Below are positions 23,082-35,000 of a stretch of DNA of 64,000 bases, one piece after another. The stretch covers positions 4,588,001 to 4,652,000 of the forward strand of contig NC_079244.1 in NCBI RefSeq assembly GCF_028009165.1, read 5' to 3'. The notes below the pieces were generated by a model that was given only the letters and a program-made list of their open reading frames with translations, did not search any database and had not been told where the DNA came from. Position numbers and translations under genes: made by a program. The stretch comes from Akanthomyces muscarius (Eukaryota > Ascomycota > Sordariomycetes > Hypocreales > Cordycipitaceae). Positions within the stretch are counted from its first letter, which is position 1. Each line of letters begins with the position of its first letter.

Positions 23082-24239
23082 ATGGCAGCTCCGGCGACTC
23101 TTCCAGCTCTACTAGAACAGCTGACACAGTCGTTGTCGTTGACACAAGAGGCTGCCCCGGCACTTTCTACAATCGAGCATCCCAAAGATGGTATTTCGCT
23201 ACTAGATGTGAAGAACGAGGTGCTCTTGTCCTATCTAGAAAACCTCATTTTTCTCATTCTGCTCAAGATTCGGAATCACAAGAAGTCGCCGAGTGTATCG
23301 AAGGAGGGCAACTTGGACGAAGAGGTTCGCTCAAAACTTGTCGAATTACGATTATACCTCGAAAAGGGTGCGCGTCCGCTGGAGGAGAAGCTCAGATTTT
23401 CGATTGAGCGATTCCTTCGCTCCGCAGATGACGCACAACGCGAAGAGCATGCCAAAGAACAGCAAGCCAATGGCAACGCGAGAACGGGCTCCGAGAGCGA
23501 CGAAGACGAGTCGGGCTCCGGATCTGACGACGACGAAGATGAGGAATCAGAAGCTGAGCCGCAAAATACTAAACGCAAAACGCCGCATGGGAAGATGACT
23601 GCTGCCCCCAAATTCGGCAATCTTGTGGATGATGTAACTGCGCGACCTGCGCAGGGGGACGGTGCTCCGTCCGGGGTCTACAGGCCACCCAAGAGAGATC
23701 GCCAAGTCATGGATACCGGCGCGCGCAAAGAAAAGGTCGATCGCCGTCCCAACAGATCACGAACCATGGAAGAGTTTGTCAACTCCGAGCTCTCCGCAGC
23801 ACCCATGGCTGAGCCTAGCATCGGCACCACCATTGTGCAAGGCGGCCGCAAGACGAAGACTACAGCAGACCGCGAGGCCGAGGCTGAGCGTCGCGAATAC
23901 GAAGAGACCAACTACACACGTCTCCCCAAAGAGAGCAAGAAGGACAAGGCTAAGAAGGCTAGCCAAGATGGCAGCAGTCGCCGTATGCAGTTTGGTGGCG
24001 AGGAATGGCATGATTTGGGTGAAGGCGTCGATCGCATTGATCGCCTCACAAAGCGCAAGGAGGGTGGCAGAGGCGGCAACGTCCGCGCGATGCTGGACAA
24101 GAGCCGCAAGCGTGGCCGCGACACTACGGATGGTCCTAGAGGGAGCGGGCATGGGAGCGGGCATGAGATGGGTGACAGGTTCAATAAAAAGGTCAAGATG
24201 CTGGAAGCTGGGCGCAAGGACAGGGGGGAAAACAGGTAG
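23082..24239 (+). CDS. LCP5: Neuroguidin / Lcp5-like U3 snoRNP-associated protein
   Basis: Nucleolar ribosome-biogenesis factor of the Sas10/Utp3/C1D family, which works with the small-subunit processome. Single exon of 385 residues from the ATG at 23082. An upstream in-frame ATG at 23019 adds 21 poorly conserved residues and I do not use it. The N-terminal ~120 residues form the Sas10/C1D helical domain: GISLLDVKNEVLLSYL, then LIFLILLKIR, then LVELRLYLEKGARPLEEKLR. This is followed by an acidic Ser/Asp/Glu stretch (about 150-180), a conserved YRPPK motif with the downstream R-rich region, and a basic C-terminal tail with nuclear-localisation character. The family match rests on the VKNEVLLSYLxNLxFLILLK pattern and overall architecture. 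Confidence 0.88.
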   Translation: MAAPATLPALLEQLTQSLSLTQEAAPALSTIEHPKDGISLLDVKNEVLLSYLENLIFLILLKIRNHKKSPSVSKEGNLDEEVRSKLVELRLYLEKGARPLEEKLRFSIERFLRSADDAQREEHAKEQQANGNARTGSESDEDESGSGSDDDEDEESEAEPQNTKRKTPHGKMTAAPKFGNLVDDVTARPAQGDGAPSGVYRPPKRDRQVMDTGARKEKVDRRPNRSRTMEEFVNSELSAAPMAEPSIGTTIVQGGRKTKTTADREAEAERREYEETNYTRLPKESKKDKAKKASQDGSSRRMQFGGEEWHDLGEGVDRIDRLTKRKEGGRGGNVRAMLDKSRKRGRDTTDGPRGSGHGSGHEMGDRFNKKVKMLEAGRKDRGENR

Positions 24240-24867
24240 ACTCCGTGTACACATAAGCGATTCAATATGTTTTATATCCAAAACCATCGCCCAGTATTTG
24301 TTGATGCTTTTTCACTATTCTTCTTTACTAGACTCATCTTCAAAAATTATGTTCTTTACCCAACAGCGAAGTTTGTAGAGGCTTCGGGGATGGAATCAAT
24401 TCACCCCTATTAGCACATAGCCCCGCTAGAGCTTATGCAGGACCCCTCCATTCAACGTTGGTAGGCAAGTTTGCGCCACGCCATGAGAAGACAAGCCCCA
24501 GCATGACGAAACGGAAAGGAGTTCATCTGAAATGTAAGATAGATAGATAGAGACTTTTTCTTTTCTATTTCGCTATCAAGTGTCGTGTTTTCCAGCGTTG
24601 CCGCACTAATATGTACATAAGCGGAGCTTGTCAAGCGGAGGGCTGGCTTGTCAATTTTGTACAATCACCCCGCCATCGCTCAGAGTTCTTCTGACTCACC
24701 CCACCATCCGATGCGACTGTGTTGATATAAAGTCGCCCTGATTCCTCTCGATAATCTCTGACGTCCCAATTCTGCGCTGATCATACACTCGGACGTACTC
24801 TTTGGAGCATATTTCTTGTTCGGAACGTTGTCGCATTGACCCGACGCCGAAGACGGCAGCTTCGAAA
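24240..24867. other. Intergenic region LCP5 / MetRS
   Basis: Contains the LCP5 terminator side and the MetRS promoter. A small (AGAT)n run lies at about 24539-24552. Nothing else recognised. Confidence 0.4.
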
Positions 24868-26909
24868 ATGGCAAACGCCACCAAGCCCATCCTTCCAGTG
24901 GAAGGCAAGCGCAACGTCTTGATCACCAGCGCGCTGCCCTATTCCAACAACCTGCCACATTTGGGAAACGTCATTGGCAGTGTTCTGTCGGCCGATCTGT
25001 ACGCACGTTACTGCAGAGCCAGAGGCTACCAGACTCTGTACGTTTGCGGCACCGTAAGTACCCTCTCCTGCATCTTGTGCTCACGAGACCCGCGCTGACA
25101 TGGTTCAAGGATCAATACGGTACCGCTACCGAAACCAAGGCCCTTGAAGAAGGCACCGACCCCGCCACTCTTTGCGCCAAGTACCACGCCCTCCACAAGT
25201 CCATCTACGACTGGTTCCGCATCGATTTTGATATCTTTGACAAGACACCCACCGAGCACCAGACCGACATCGTACAAGACATCTTTTCGAAGCTTTGGAA
25301 GAACGGCTACATTTACGAAGACGAGACTATTCAGCCGTTCTGTCCCGTTGAGACCCACAGCACTTTCCTCGCTGATCGGTTCGTCGAGGGTGAGTGCTCC
25401 ATCTGTGGCGACAAGGGTGCCCGGGGTGACCAGTGCGACGCCTGTGGTTCCATTCTTGATCCTCTTAAGCCCGAGGAGACTGGCACTCCCGCCGAGGGAG
25501 AGGCGGCCAACGAAGTCAAGGCTACCGGCTGGCTTATCAACCCTCGCTGCAAGGTCGACGGCGCAACTCCCGTAGCTCGCAAGACGAAGCACCTTTACCT
25601 GAAGCTCGATGACCTCGCCGAACAGCTGAAAGCTTGGTATAAAACCACTGCGGACAATGGCTGGAGCACGAATGCCAAAGCTATCACCCAATCGTGGATC
25701 GACAAGGGTCTCAAGCCTCGTGCCATTTCTCGTGATCTCAAGTGGGGTGTCCCAATTCCCGACGTCGAGGGCTTGAACGTTGAAGACTATGCTCGCAAGG
25801 TTTTCTACGTCTGGTTCGATGCCTGTATTGGCTACATTTCCATCACCAAGACTTATACTGATGGTGATAACCGCGAGGGCAAGAACTGGGAGAAGTGGTG
25901 GAAGAACCCCAAGAATGTAGAGCTTATGCAGTTCCAGGGCAAGGACAACGTCGGTTTCCATAGCATTGTCTTCCCCTCCTCACTTCTTGGTACCAAAGAG
26001 AACTGGACCAAGGTGAACAGAATTTCTGCTACCGAGTACCTCAACTATGAGAATGGAAAGTTCTCCAAGTCTCGTGGCATTGGTGTCTTTGGCAACAACG
26101 CCAAGGATACTGGCATTGACCCCGACATTTGGCGTTTCTATCTGCTTTCTCGCCGTCCCGAACTTGCCGACTCCGAGTTCAAATGGGAGGAGTTTATCGA
26201 CGTCAACAATAACGAGCTCCTCAAGAACGTTGGCAACTTTATTCAGCGTACTCTCAAGTTCTGTGTGGCCAAGATGGACAGCACTGTTCCCGCGGCTACC
26301 GTCAGCAATGAACTCATCGACTCTCACAGGGCAGCAGTCAACCAGATCCTTGCCACCTACATTAGCCACCAGGAGGCCAACAAGATGCGCAGCGGTATTC
26401 TCGATATCCTCGCCTTTTCTGCTCTCGGAAACAAATTCCTTCAGGACAATGGCTTGAACAACAAACTCCTAGCTGAGGAGCCGGAGCTTTGCAACACAGT
26501 TATCAATATTGCCATCAACCACGTCCACCTCTTGGCTGGCCTCCTGTACCCGTACATGCCCACCACAGCAGAGTCGATCTTCAAGCAGCTGGGTCAGGAA
26601 CCTGATCCGGTCATTCCCGACACTTTTGGCTTTGCTGCCGTTTCCGCTGGCCACAAGATCGGGACCCCCGAGCCTCTGTTCTCCGTCATCCCTGCTGCCA
26701 AGCTTGATGAGTGGCGTGATGCCTACGGTGGTGCAGAGCTGAAGAAGCAGAAGGCTATCGAGGCCGAGAAGGCCGCCGCAAAGAAGGCTAAGAAGCTTGC
26801 TGATAAAGAAAAGAAGAAGGCCAAGAAGGCTGAGGCCGCCGAGACGAAGTCTGCTGAGACTGCGACTGCTGCGGATGTATCCAAGCTGTCTTTGGATGAA
26901 AAGAAATAG
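24868..26909 (+). CDS. MES1: Methionyl-tRNA synthetase, cytosolic
   Basis: Class I aminoacyl-tRNA synthetase charging tRNA-Met. Two exons, 24868-25053 and 25110-26909, with a 56-bp intron; 661 residues. The HIGH-type motif HLGN is at residues 31-34. A zinc-knuckle set of cysteines is at 158, 161, 171 and 174 (CSIC...CDAC). The KMSKS-type motif KFSKS is at 379-383. An anticodon-binding helical domain follows, and then a C-terminal tail rich in Lys, Ala and Glu (about 590-661) that may bind tRNA. Yeast Mes1 has an N-terminal GST-like extension for Arc1 binding; here the catalytic domain begins almost at once, so that extension is missing. The strong codon bias toward C-ending codons in exon 2 suits a highly expressed gene. 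An upstream in-frame ATG (24802) is not used. Confidence 0.95.
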
Positions 26910-27371
26910 AGATGGGAAGTTGTAGAATAATGATAGAAATGATATGGATTTGGAGTCTGGGGGTGATGAGAAATAACTTAACAGTCATAGCGCAGTAGTG
27001 CAAATTTATATCCAATGGCTGCATATGAAATTTTAAAGACATTATGTACTGGATTCAGTGATTTTCATCCGACAAATTAATTCCTTTGCTGTTACAGGCG
27101 GTTTGTGACGAGATTCAGTGCCTAATGTCGAGGTAATAAGTGATAAGATAAGAGCTCGAAATTTCTCCGAAACAGCACCCCACCATCAGAGTCAGTTGCG
27201 CCAAACTTTTTGGCTGCACTTTAAACCAGGAACCTTTTGTACCTTTTTCACACCACAATCGCCTTTACTTAATTCCTACAAAATAATATTTCTCTTCGCC
27301 AACTTCAATCTCGAATCGCACCGCATCGAAGGCATATTCTAGAAGGCGCAGCCTCGCCAACGCCGCCCGTC
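26910..27371. other. Intergenic region MetRS / RPC37
   Basis: A tandem gene pair on the + strand. The AT-rich part at 26930-27100 is presumably the MetRS 3' end, followed by the RPC37 promoter. No gene seen. Confidence 0.4.
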
Positions 27372-28772
27372 ATGAGCACCACCACACACGGCGACAATGC
27401 CATTGACGTTGACCTTCCCGACGAATCCACGCTACCCTTTCCCAAAAGCAACGAGGCACAAACGACCAACATCAGCGACGACGACGACAACGACGGCGAG
27501 GACGACCCCATAACCGCCTCTTATCCCGTCTTTCTCAACCCCGCGCTGCCGCTGGGCCGCAGGCTGCTGGTGCTGCAGCACCCGAACCGAACAGACGAGA
27601 GCGGCGGCGCGCGCGCGCCGCCTTCAGAGCTGCGGCTCAAGGCTGAGAGCGGCATGGTCGAGGTGGACATGCCGCTCGACTACAACGAGGCGTACGACCG
27701 CGACAAGGGCCTGCGCTGGGGCCGCACGCTGCAGACGTCCATGGCGGCCAAGAATGGCGGCAGCCACGGCCTCGCCGGCGGGTTTGGCTTTGGCGCCGTG
27801 CAGCAGCGCGGTGGTGGTGCCGGTGGTGCCGGTGCAGGACGCAGGCGGAACGAGGTGGACGCGGAGGATCTGATTGACTGGAACGAGGCGGTGCGACAGG
27901 ACAAGGTGCTGCGGACGCAGACGCTCGGAGGGCAGTACCCGGATGCTGACGAGGTGCAGTACATGGTTGGTGTTTTCCAAGGAAGTACGTGACCTGCCGA
28001 CCCTTATTCGCGGAAGCCATTTTCGTGTCGTTGATTGCTGACGTTATTCTGGCTCGCAGAGGATTTGCACCTGACACCCGTGTCGTCCCTCGTGCACCTC
28101 CGTCCACAGCTACACCACCTCGACGCCGCCACGCAGCAGGAGCGCCAGGCCGCGGCCAAGGAGGCCGGCGCGAGCGGCGGTGCTCCTGGTACCGGCGGCG
28201 GCGCCGCCCCTGGCGGTCCCGGCGGCGGAAGCGGCCCTGCCGCGCGCGCCATCCACATGAGCATCAAGACGACGGCCGACGGCGAGACCGTCACCACCGA
28301 GACCATTGCCGACCGCCTGCGGTTCGTGCAGGGCGAGGCCTGGCGCAAGATGCGCTACACCGACGAGAACGAAGAGGCCGCGTGGGAGGTCTACAACGAG
28401 AGCCTCTTCCTCAACGCCAAGCATCACGACAAACCCAGCGATAAGAAGAAATCGACCGAGGAGAGCGGTGCTGCGCAGTCGCTAGAGGGCGCCGTGTCGA
28501 CGTTTAGCTCGAAATGGGAGAGCAACCAGCTGCTAGAGGCGGTGAGCGGCATCAAGAAGCCGGAGCCTGTGGCGGCTGTACCTGCTGCGGCAAAGGACAA
28601 GGCGGCAGAGGACAAGGCCAAGCAGGACGCCAAGGAGAAGCTGGCGACCGAGGCGCAGACGGCCGCCAAGGCGGCGGCGGACAAGGCAGAGGAGGAGACG
28701 AGAAGGCCCAAGAGAGCACCCAGAGGCGGCGGCGGGCTGGGCACGGCTAGGCGTACAAGTAGAACAAAGTAG
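27372..28772 (+). CDS. RPC37: DNA-directed RNA polymerase III subunit RPC37 (RPC5/POLR3E family)
   Basis: Pol III-specific subunit that, with RPC53, forms a TFIIF-like module for initiation and termination of tRNA and 5S transcription. Two exons, 27372-27984 and 28060-28772, joined in phase 1; 441 residues. Recognition is from DPITASYPVFLNP at the start of the conserved domain (residues ~45-60), the following beta-rich segment with MVEVDMPLDYNEAYDRDKG, and LTPVSSLVHLRPQLHHLD directly after the splice junction, a hallmark of the Sin/RPC37 family. Between and after are Gly- and Ala-rich linkers. The C-terminal ~110 residues are Lys/Ala/Glu-rich and probably disordered. The second exon uses GC-rich codons like the rest of the gene, so there is no sign of transfer. 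Confidence 0.85.
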
Positions 28773-29537
28773 CACTCGGCCCAGAGTCTTTGTATATACT
28801 GTCTTATTTTGGAGGGTGAAAATAGCGAGGTCACTGCATATTCATGAATGAAATACATTTCAATTTTCACAACAATTTAGGACGGAGATGTTTTGCTTCA
28901 ACTTTTTTATTAGTTCCTATTCCTGATTTTAAAGCTTTTTTTTTAATAGATGGATGATGTAAAGCAAAAAGTAGTTGCAAATAAAAGAAATCGTCACGAC
29001 AGACGATGCAAAATTTGTTGGACTGGTGGATGCGTAGCTTTCCCATTAGCCAAAATACTCCCATCCCAAACTTGCATTCGACTCCGTGCTTTGTTTTCGT
29101 CTTCGTCCTCCTCCAACGCAGCGCATACGATACACACTCTGTCAAGAAGAAAAAGAGAAGACAATAATGCCTTTGATCCGGGTGTCCCATACGAAATTTG
29201 CAAAAAGGATATGTGAAAATCAACAATCGTAAAAAAAGAAACAGTCGAATAAATGATATAACCAATACATGACATCTCCTGTTGCCCTTCACCAGCCAAA
29301 ACATCGCACCAATATCTGCATTTTCAAAAAGACAAAGTGTCGTCGTGACGGCCATATTGTTCGTAAGAATGATGCAAGACAATTAGATGTGGATGTTGTA
29401 AAGAAAGGGGTTCTTTTGTTCGACCTCGGGCTGAATTTTCTCCGTTTGGTCCCAAGCATTGCAATGGATATTCGCTGAACGCTCAAGCGTTGTATAAAAC
29501 GTGTACATGTGAAAGGGAATCGGAAAATGATAGGTAT
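28773..29537. other. Convergent 3' region RPC37 / PAT1
   Basis: This 765-bp AT-richer spacer lies between converging genes and probably holds both 3' UTRs. Open frames on both strands overlap and are short. No gene supported. Confidence 0.45.
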
Positions 29538-32030
29538 TTACTGCAGGAGCTCCACGTCAAGGCCGATGGCTCTCATGAACAAGTTGACACTGGCCAGGCG
29601 GTCAGTGGCCATGGCTGGTGGCAAAGTCTTGGACAGGGCGACGGTATCAAGGACACGGTCCTTGACAGCCAGGACCAAGCGTGTTTGCTGGTCGTGATTC
29701 GCGCTGACGCCCATGGCAGCGAGGAACTGCCAGACATAGACGTCGATGCCGGCATTGACGCTGCCAGGGAACATATAGGGGAGCGAGGGCTCAAGTCGGC
29801 TGAAGAGAATATCGAAGGTCTGGTCCCACTTCTCCCATTGTTCAGGGTTACCAGCCCCAGTCTGCTTGAGCAGAACAGTTCGGCTCAGAATCAGAGTGAG
29901 CATGGAAACACCGATGCGAGTTCTGGCAATCAGATCCAAGTTCAGCTTAGTGGCAATCAAGTTGAGGACACCATCGACTATGTCCAGGCCGGTGTCGTTG
30001 AAGTACTGCATGAGCGATGGCATGACCGTAGAGAGGAAGAGCTCAATATTTTCACGCATTCTCGAGTTGAGGGTGGTGTCATCGTCGGTAACGGCGGCTC
30101 CCTGTACCACATCAAGCTGGTCAAGGTGATACACAATCATGGTCAAAATGGTTGTGCGCTGCTCGAAGCTAAGGTGGGGGAAGATGCGAGGAATAGCCTT
30201 CTTGCCCTTGGCACAGGACAGGAAAGCGATAAAGGGGTGAGGCACGGTGGCACCAATGGGTTCGTGAACCTTGAGCTCGTTCCAGAGCCGGCCATTGAGA
30301 GCCTCGAGCTCGGTGGCCCATTCACGATGCTTCTCTTCCAGCTCAGGATCGGAAGGCCCAGCCATGGAAGGCGGGATGACTCTGACATGGTCTTCGAGTT
30401 TCATGAGAGTATCATAGACACGCTCAACGTTGCGCAGGATGGCTCTGCGATCGGGGCCAGCCGTAGCGTCCCGGCTACTGGCAGGACGAGGAGACTCTGT
30501 CTCCTTTCTCTGAATGTTGAGAAGTGGCTTGGGAGTCTTTGCATTGCTGAACGAGATCTTACCCAGGCTGCCAGCGATCACCAGCTGAGGGTTCTTGGGT
30601 TTGTTCTTGGCGGCTTCGACAGCTCTCTGAACCTGCTGCTCCATGCGCTGGATGTGGTTTTCGGCAGGGCGGCCGTGGCGGCGGGGTCCATGACGGCTGC
30701 CAGTCTGGAAAAGGTAGGTCTGCGCAAAGTTGCTCAAAGGTTGGCTAGGATTTTGTCTCTGTCCAGCACGGATGTGGCTGTAGACTTGGTAGTAAAAGTC
30801 TTCGGCGATGGAGGCATCGCCATTCTGCTCCGTGGGGTTGCCGGTAGCAGCAATAAGCTGCTGCAACTGAATTCGAGTGATGAAGTTCTTGTCTTGGGGA
30901 GTCATCACACCATTGTCCTTTGACAGAAGCCAAATCTTGTGGTTGCGCTTCGCACGTTTTGTCTCTTGGTCCAGGAATGCTGCTTTTTCCTCTTCAGACA
31001 TGCCCGAGAGCTGGGGGTGGTTGTGCAAATGGTGCATGGGGCCGGCACCACTGGGAGTTCTTCCATGCTGCTGACCAGCGAAAGCAGGGTGCTGAGCATC
31101 ACCGGAGAGCCTGTTGGGATTCTGCAAGATTTGGGTCGGGTGGGCGTGCTGGCGCAGGAACTGTTCCTCGGTGAGAATCTGCCGCTGATGAGGAGGTTCC
31201 TGTCCGGATTGAGGGCGCTGAAGAATGGTGACGGGCTGTCCTTGAGCGGAGCCTTGCTGGTGTTGCTGCGCCTGTTGAGCAGCCATCTGCGGCTGTCCTG
31301 GATAGTAGCCGGCGTTCGCTGGGGGCTGTGCAGGGACGGTCTGTTGGGCAGGAGAGGTGGCCTTGGGCTCAGATGATCGCATAGCTGCCTCAACCTCCTC
31401 CAGACTCATAATCTTGCGACCCTTTGATTGTGCTTCGGGGGCAGGGGCAGCCTTGGGAGGGCCGATGCCCCAGATGCTCTGGTCGACATGGAGATCGGGG
31501 ATGGGTTCTGCGTCGCGATACTTTTCATAGCCAGAGCGAGCAGGTGCTTGACGATACTGCTGTTGTTGATGGTACTGCTGGTGGTGGTGGTGGTGGTGTT
31601 GCTGTTGCTGCTGCTGCTGGTATTGCTGCTGCTGCTGGGCATAATAAGGGTCGGAAGGAGGCTGGGCGGGATGAGTCGCGGGCGCGTTGGACCGGGCGGC
31701 AGGTTTCTGGCGGTTGAATCGGAGATGCTCCTCCTCGATGGCATCGGCTACCTTGGCAGTCTGACCGAAGAAGTCAAAGTCCTTGCCGACCTTGGAGGAT
31801 GCAATTACGTCGCCACCACTATGGCCGCCGCCGCCGCCGCCTCCAAAAGTATCGTCGTTGAAGGCGTCATCGGCGTCGTCGAGCTGGTCACCCAGACCGT
31901 CGTACGTGTCGTCGAAGTCAAGGGCATCGTCGGCACCCCCATCGCCACCGGTAAGTCCAGCAAAAGGGTCATGACCTTGAGAAAAGCCCGGCGCGGCAGC
32001 GTTGTGCCTACTGGTATCGAAGAAGGACAT
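29538..32030 (-). CDS. PAT1: mRNA decapping activator Pat1
   Basis: Pat1 bridges deadenylated mRNA, the Lsm1-7 ring and Dhh1, and promotes decapping in P-bodies. Single 830-codon frame. The N-terminal acidic part starts MSFFDTSR and contains DFFGQTAKVADAIEEEHLRF (about 85-105), typical of fungal Pat1. Next is a Gln/Pro/His-rich low-complexity region with a polyglutamine-polyhistidine run (about residues 130-160), which fits P-body assembly. The middle carries the Pat1 homology region, with arginine-rich HGPRRHGRPAENHIQRMEQ. The C-terminal ~330 residues form the helical Pat1 C domain that binds Lsm proteins. I see no intron that is needed to keep the frame. It converges on RPC37. Confidence 0.9.
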   Translation of the reverse strand: MSFFDTSRHNAAAPGFSQGHDPFAGLTGGDGGADDALDFDDTYDGLGDQLDDADDAFNDDTFGGGGGGGHSGGDVIASSKVGKDFDFFGQTAKVADAIEEEHLRFNRQKPAARSNAPATHPAQPPSDPYYAQQQQQYQQQQQQQHHHHHHQQYHQQQQYRQAPARSGYEKYRDAEPIPDLHVDQSIWGIGPPKAAPAPEAQSKGRKIMSLEEVEAAMRSSEPKATSPAQQTVPAQPPANAGYYPGQPQMAAQQAQQHQQGSAQGQPVTILQRPQSGQEPPHQRQILTEEQFLRQHAHPTQILQNPNRLSGDAQHPAFAGQQHGRTPSGAGPMHHLHNHPQLSGMSEEEKAAFLDQETKRAKRNHKIWLLSKDNGVMTPQDKNFITRIQLQQLIAATGNPTEQNGDASIAEDFYYQVYSHIRAGQRQNPSQPLSNFAQTYLFQTGSRHGPRRHGRPAENHIQRMEQQVQRAVEAAKNKPKNPQLVIAGSLGKISFSNAKTPKPLLNIQRKETESPRPASSRDATAGPDRRAILRNVERVYDTLMKLEDHVRVIPPSMAGPSDPELEEKHREWATELEALNGRLWNELKVHEPIGATVPHPFIAFLSCAKGKKAIPRIFPHLSFEQRTTILTMIVYHLDQLDVVQGAAVTDDDTTLNSRMRENIELFLSTVMPSLMQYFNDTGLDIVDGVLNLIATKLNLDLIARTRIGVSMLTLILSRTVLLKQTGAGNPEQWEKWDQTFDILFSRLEPSLPYMFPGSVNAGIDVYVWQFLAAMGVSANHDQQTRLVLAVKDRVLDTVALSKTLPPAMATDRLASVNLFMRAIGLDVELLQ
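31550..31645 (-). repeat. CAG/CAC triplet-rich tract encoding polyGln/polyHis in PAT1
   Basis: An imperfect trinucleotide run on the coding (minus) strand alternates Gln, His and Tyr codons. It keeps the reading frame, so length variation between isolates would change only the low-complexity linker. Confidence 0.7.
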
Positions 32031-35000
32031 GATTGTACGGTTTATTGTAGTTAAAGTGCAGTGGACTGGAGAAACGGCATTAGTTGTGAGTTGTCACTGT
32101 CACAGCGCGACTCGCCCGCAGGCGCTTCGCCAAGACGTAGCGCATAGAAGCTGGTCGTGTTTCCAAAGCTCTATACGACAGCATCATGAAGCCGGCGTGA
32201 GAACGCGGGAACGTACCACTAGGAGGTTGTCGCGAGAATGAGAGCTGAAACAAGGACGCACAAATCTATCATGGTGTGTATAGCAACCAAAATAGAGAGG
32301 GCGGCGTCGCAAACGGCTGCGAGACACTGTGCAATGCAGCGCAGTGTATAGTAAGCTCCGAGACGAAGCGAAGCACTGGTTGCAAAGTCCAAAGAAGAGG
32401 GGAGCTCTGCTAAGGCGAGGATGCAGGGGGCCTCTGCTGGTAAGCTGTAGTGAAGGTGAGGGAGGAACTGACGTTGTGCATTCTCCCCACTCTGGCAAAT
32501 TCCGGCAGCGGAAATCCAGAGAAGGTGGATCACGTGACGTTACTGCTTTGCTGTGCTCTGCTTGCGCCCACGTGCAGGACGGCTTAAATATGAAAACGAA
32601 AAATATTTAATGGAACGATTCAGTAACCATCAGATTTCAACACATCTGAAATCTTGATGCATTAAGGCGATGATGTTTATGCTGCATCAAGGCTGTGAGT
32701 ACTAGGTTCCAAGGCGAGTCTTTCAATGCAACTCCATGGGCAAGTCCAGGTCCCCCTGGGTACAAGGCATATATTCAGCTTTATTTACCACCAAAAACGG
32801 GGCTTATTTTCGAAATACTCCATTTATACAACTTTGGGGCATGTGTAACTTTGTTCTGTGTTCTGGGATGAGCTGCCTGCCATAGTTCTAATGGCAAAGC
32901 TTACCGGCTGAAACGCACAGCAACAGAAATTTGAAATCAGCGGTTGATCTCTTGATAATGACAGTGTCCTAACAGCTACAGTACCTTGAATTACACATTC
33001 AATTTTAGAACTAATGTTTTCTAATCCTTTCCCACAAACGACGGAACAAGCAGAGGAGCGGCTGGCGACCTGTCAGTGGTTCCTGAGCTACCCTACACAA
33101 GAAACGCTCAAATAAGACTACGGCAGCTGCCAGTAGCCACGGGAACGACCCCTCTACTTGCTCTATCCTTGTCTTTTTACTGTATTTCTCTCTACTGGAT
33201 TTCAATTGATCTGCTTTTCTCCGGGTCCCCCTTCTGATAGGGACTTACGAGCAGCACCATCTAGTAGCGACCTCAAGCCTGGGACCACATATTGCACTTT
33301 CAATAAATCTCTACTTTCCAATGTTGGCTGCGGCAAATCCAGTGCAGTACTGACAGAATGAACTGTATTTTCGCCACCAACTGGACTTCAAATGCAGCTG
33401 TACTGGACCGCGAGGCCGTGCCGCTTAGCATAATTACTACGGAAACAGGCGGGCTAGACTACCCCAGGCGCTTTGGTGGTTCTTATGTGTGTCCGCCGTG
33501 CCACCAATTGCAGGTTTTGCTGCCTATAGCTTTGTGTCATTTTGCGCCCAATCGAAGGATATCTGCGTATGAATGTTCATGTAGAGGTTCGCGCGATTAG
33601 AATTGTCCGCGTAGAGGAGATCCGCAGACCAACCAAGGATGATGTCGAAAACATCGATGTTGACGAACGAAACAGAATTGTATTCCCAAGGCGGAATCTA
33701 TGCTAAGAAATTGAAATTTTCCTCCTAAAAGAAATCTATGTCATGAAGTCGTTTTGCCAGGCCGATCTTGTCACCCCCGTGTGGGCTTTCGGCCACCGGC
33801 GCTCCGTGGCGCGCCTGTGCTACCACCAGCTAAAAGTTATTTGACGAAACCTCCGTTCTTGGTTTTCTAACATCTACCAACCATTTCCACCAGGGGCAGT
33901 TAGAGGTTCATTGACGTTATTCCTCGTACTGAGAAGATCCTGGAAACCACTGCCATCATTGGCTAGAGTGCCGGCTCGATTAGTTGACGATCAGACAGGC
34001 AACGCAGGGTACCTGGGAGGCAGCGCTGCCGGGCCTGCTGAGGCTGGGGAAGTTTTCTCACGTACCGACTGGAGCAGACAGGGTGCCGACAAAGAAGCTG
34101 ACGGCAACAAGAAACGAGGTAAAGAATCGCATGACGTTTTCTTATCCAGTAATATAGTTCTTGCGAGAAAAAGGGAAGAACCGAAAAGAGAATACCGGTG
34201 CCAGGATCGAAGGGACCTCTCCCCTTTTAACAGGCTGTAACGCTGGTGGGTTTGAGCTAGGCCGAGATGGCGAATGAGGCACGTCGCAACAGGCTCTTTT
34301 GGACGCCTTACGGTGCTTTTTTGTCTCGCCACTGGCTGTCTATACTCCATAGACAGCTGGCACTAGTAATCCCGCATAATAAGTACTACTAGTAACAGTA
34401 CTTCTGCAAGTCATGTGGAGCTTCCTCTGGCTCACCAAAGCACCATTATTGTCGAGCAACACTCTCAGTGCTACAAACGGGAGGAGGCCGCTTTGTGGCT
34501 TTAACGCTGGTGTCGCCTGGCTACGGTGTTTCTTCTGCCCGGTGGGCTCGGCCCTCACCGTTCACCGGCATGTTGGAAGCTGGAGTTAGATTGTACTCTG
34601 GCGAACAAGCCCAAAAATGGTAGCTGGAATGTGTCGGACAATGCGCTGCATTGGTTGACTTCGGTACGGATACATTTCCTCAATACTCTATCTCTGTGTC
34701 GATATTGGGAGACGGGCCTAATCATCTAACGTTAGTTGGCACATTTTTTTCGAGAGTAGTATTCGGCCGGTGGCTTGCTTTCACCCGTCGCCACCATCTG
34801 ACATGGCTGTCACACTTCAACACGCATAGAATGCCAGTGTAGTCTTGAGTCGGAGCTTTTGCTCTGGTTTGCTGAAAGTAGCGAGCCGTCGCGACAGCCT
34901 CGTACCGTTACGCGAAAAGGCCACCCGCCGACCGCCGCCCGCTTCACGCGAATTGATAAGTGCCCGTTATTCAGTTGGCACCACAGATGCTACACACGCG

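Noticed and set aside
25026..25961. 311-codon frame antisense to MetRS
   Set aside because: Shadow of MetRS on the opposite strand; no family resemblance.
29490..30923. 477-codon frame antisense to PAT1
   Set aside because: It is an antisense shadow of a codon-biased gene. PAT1 on the other strand has clear family motifs.
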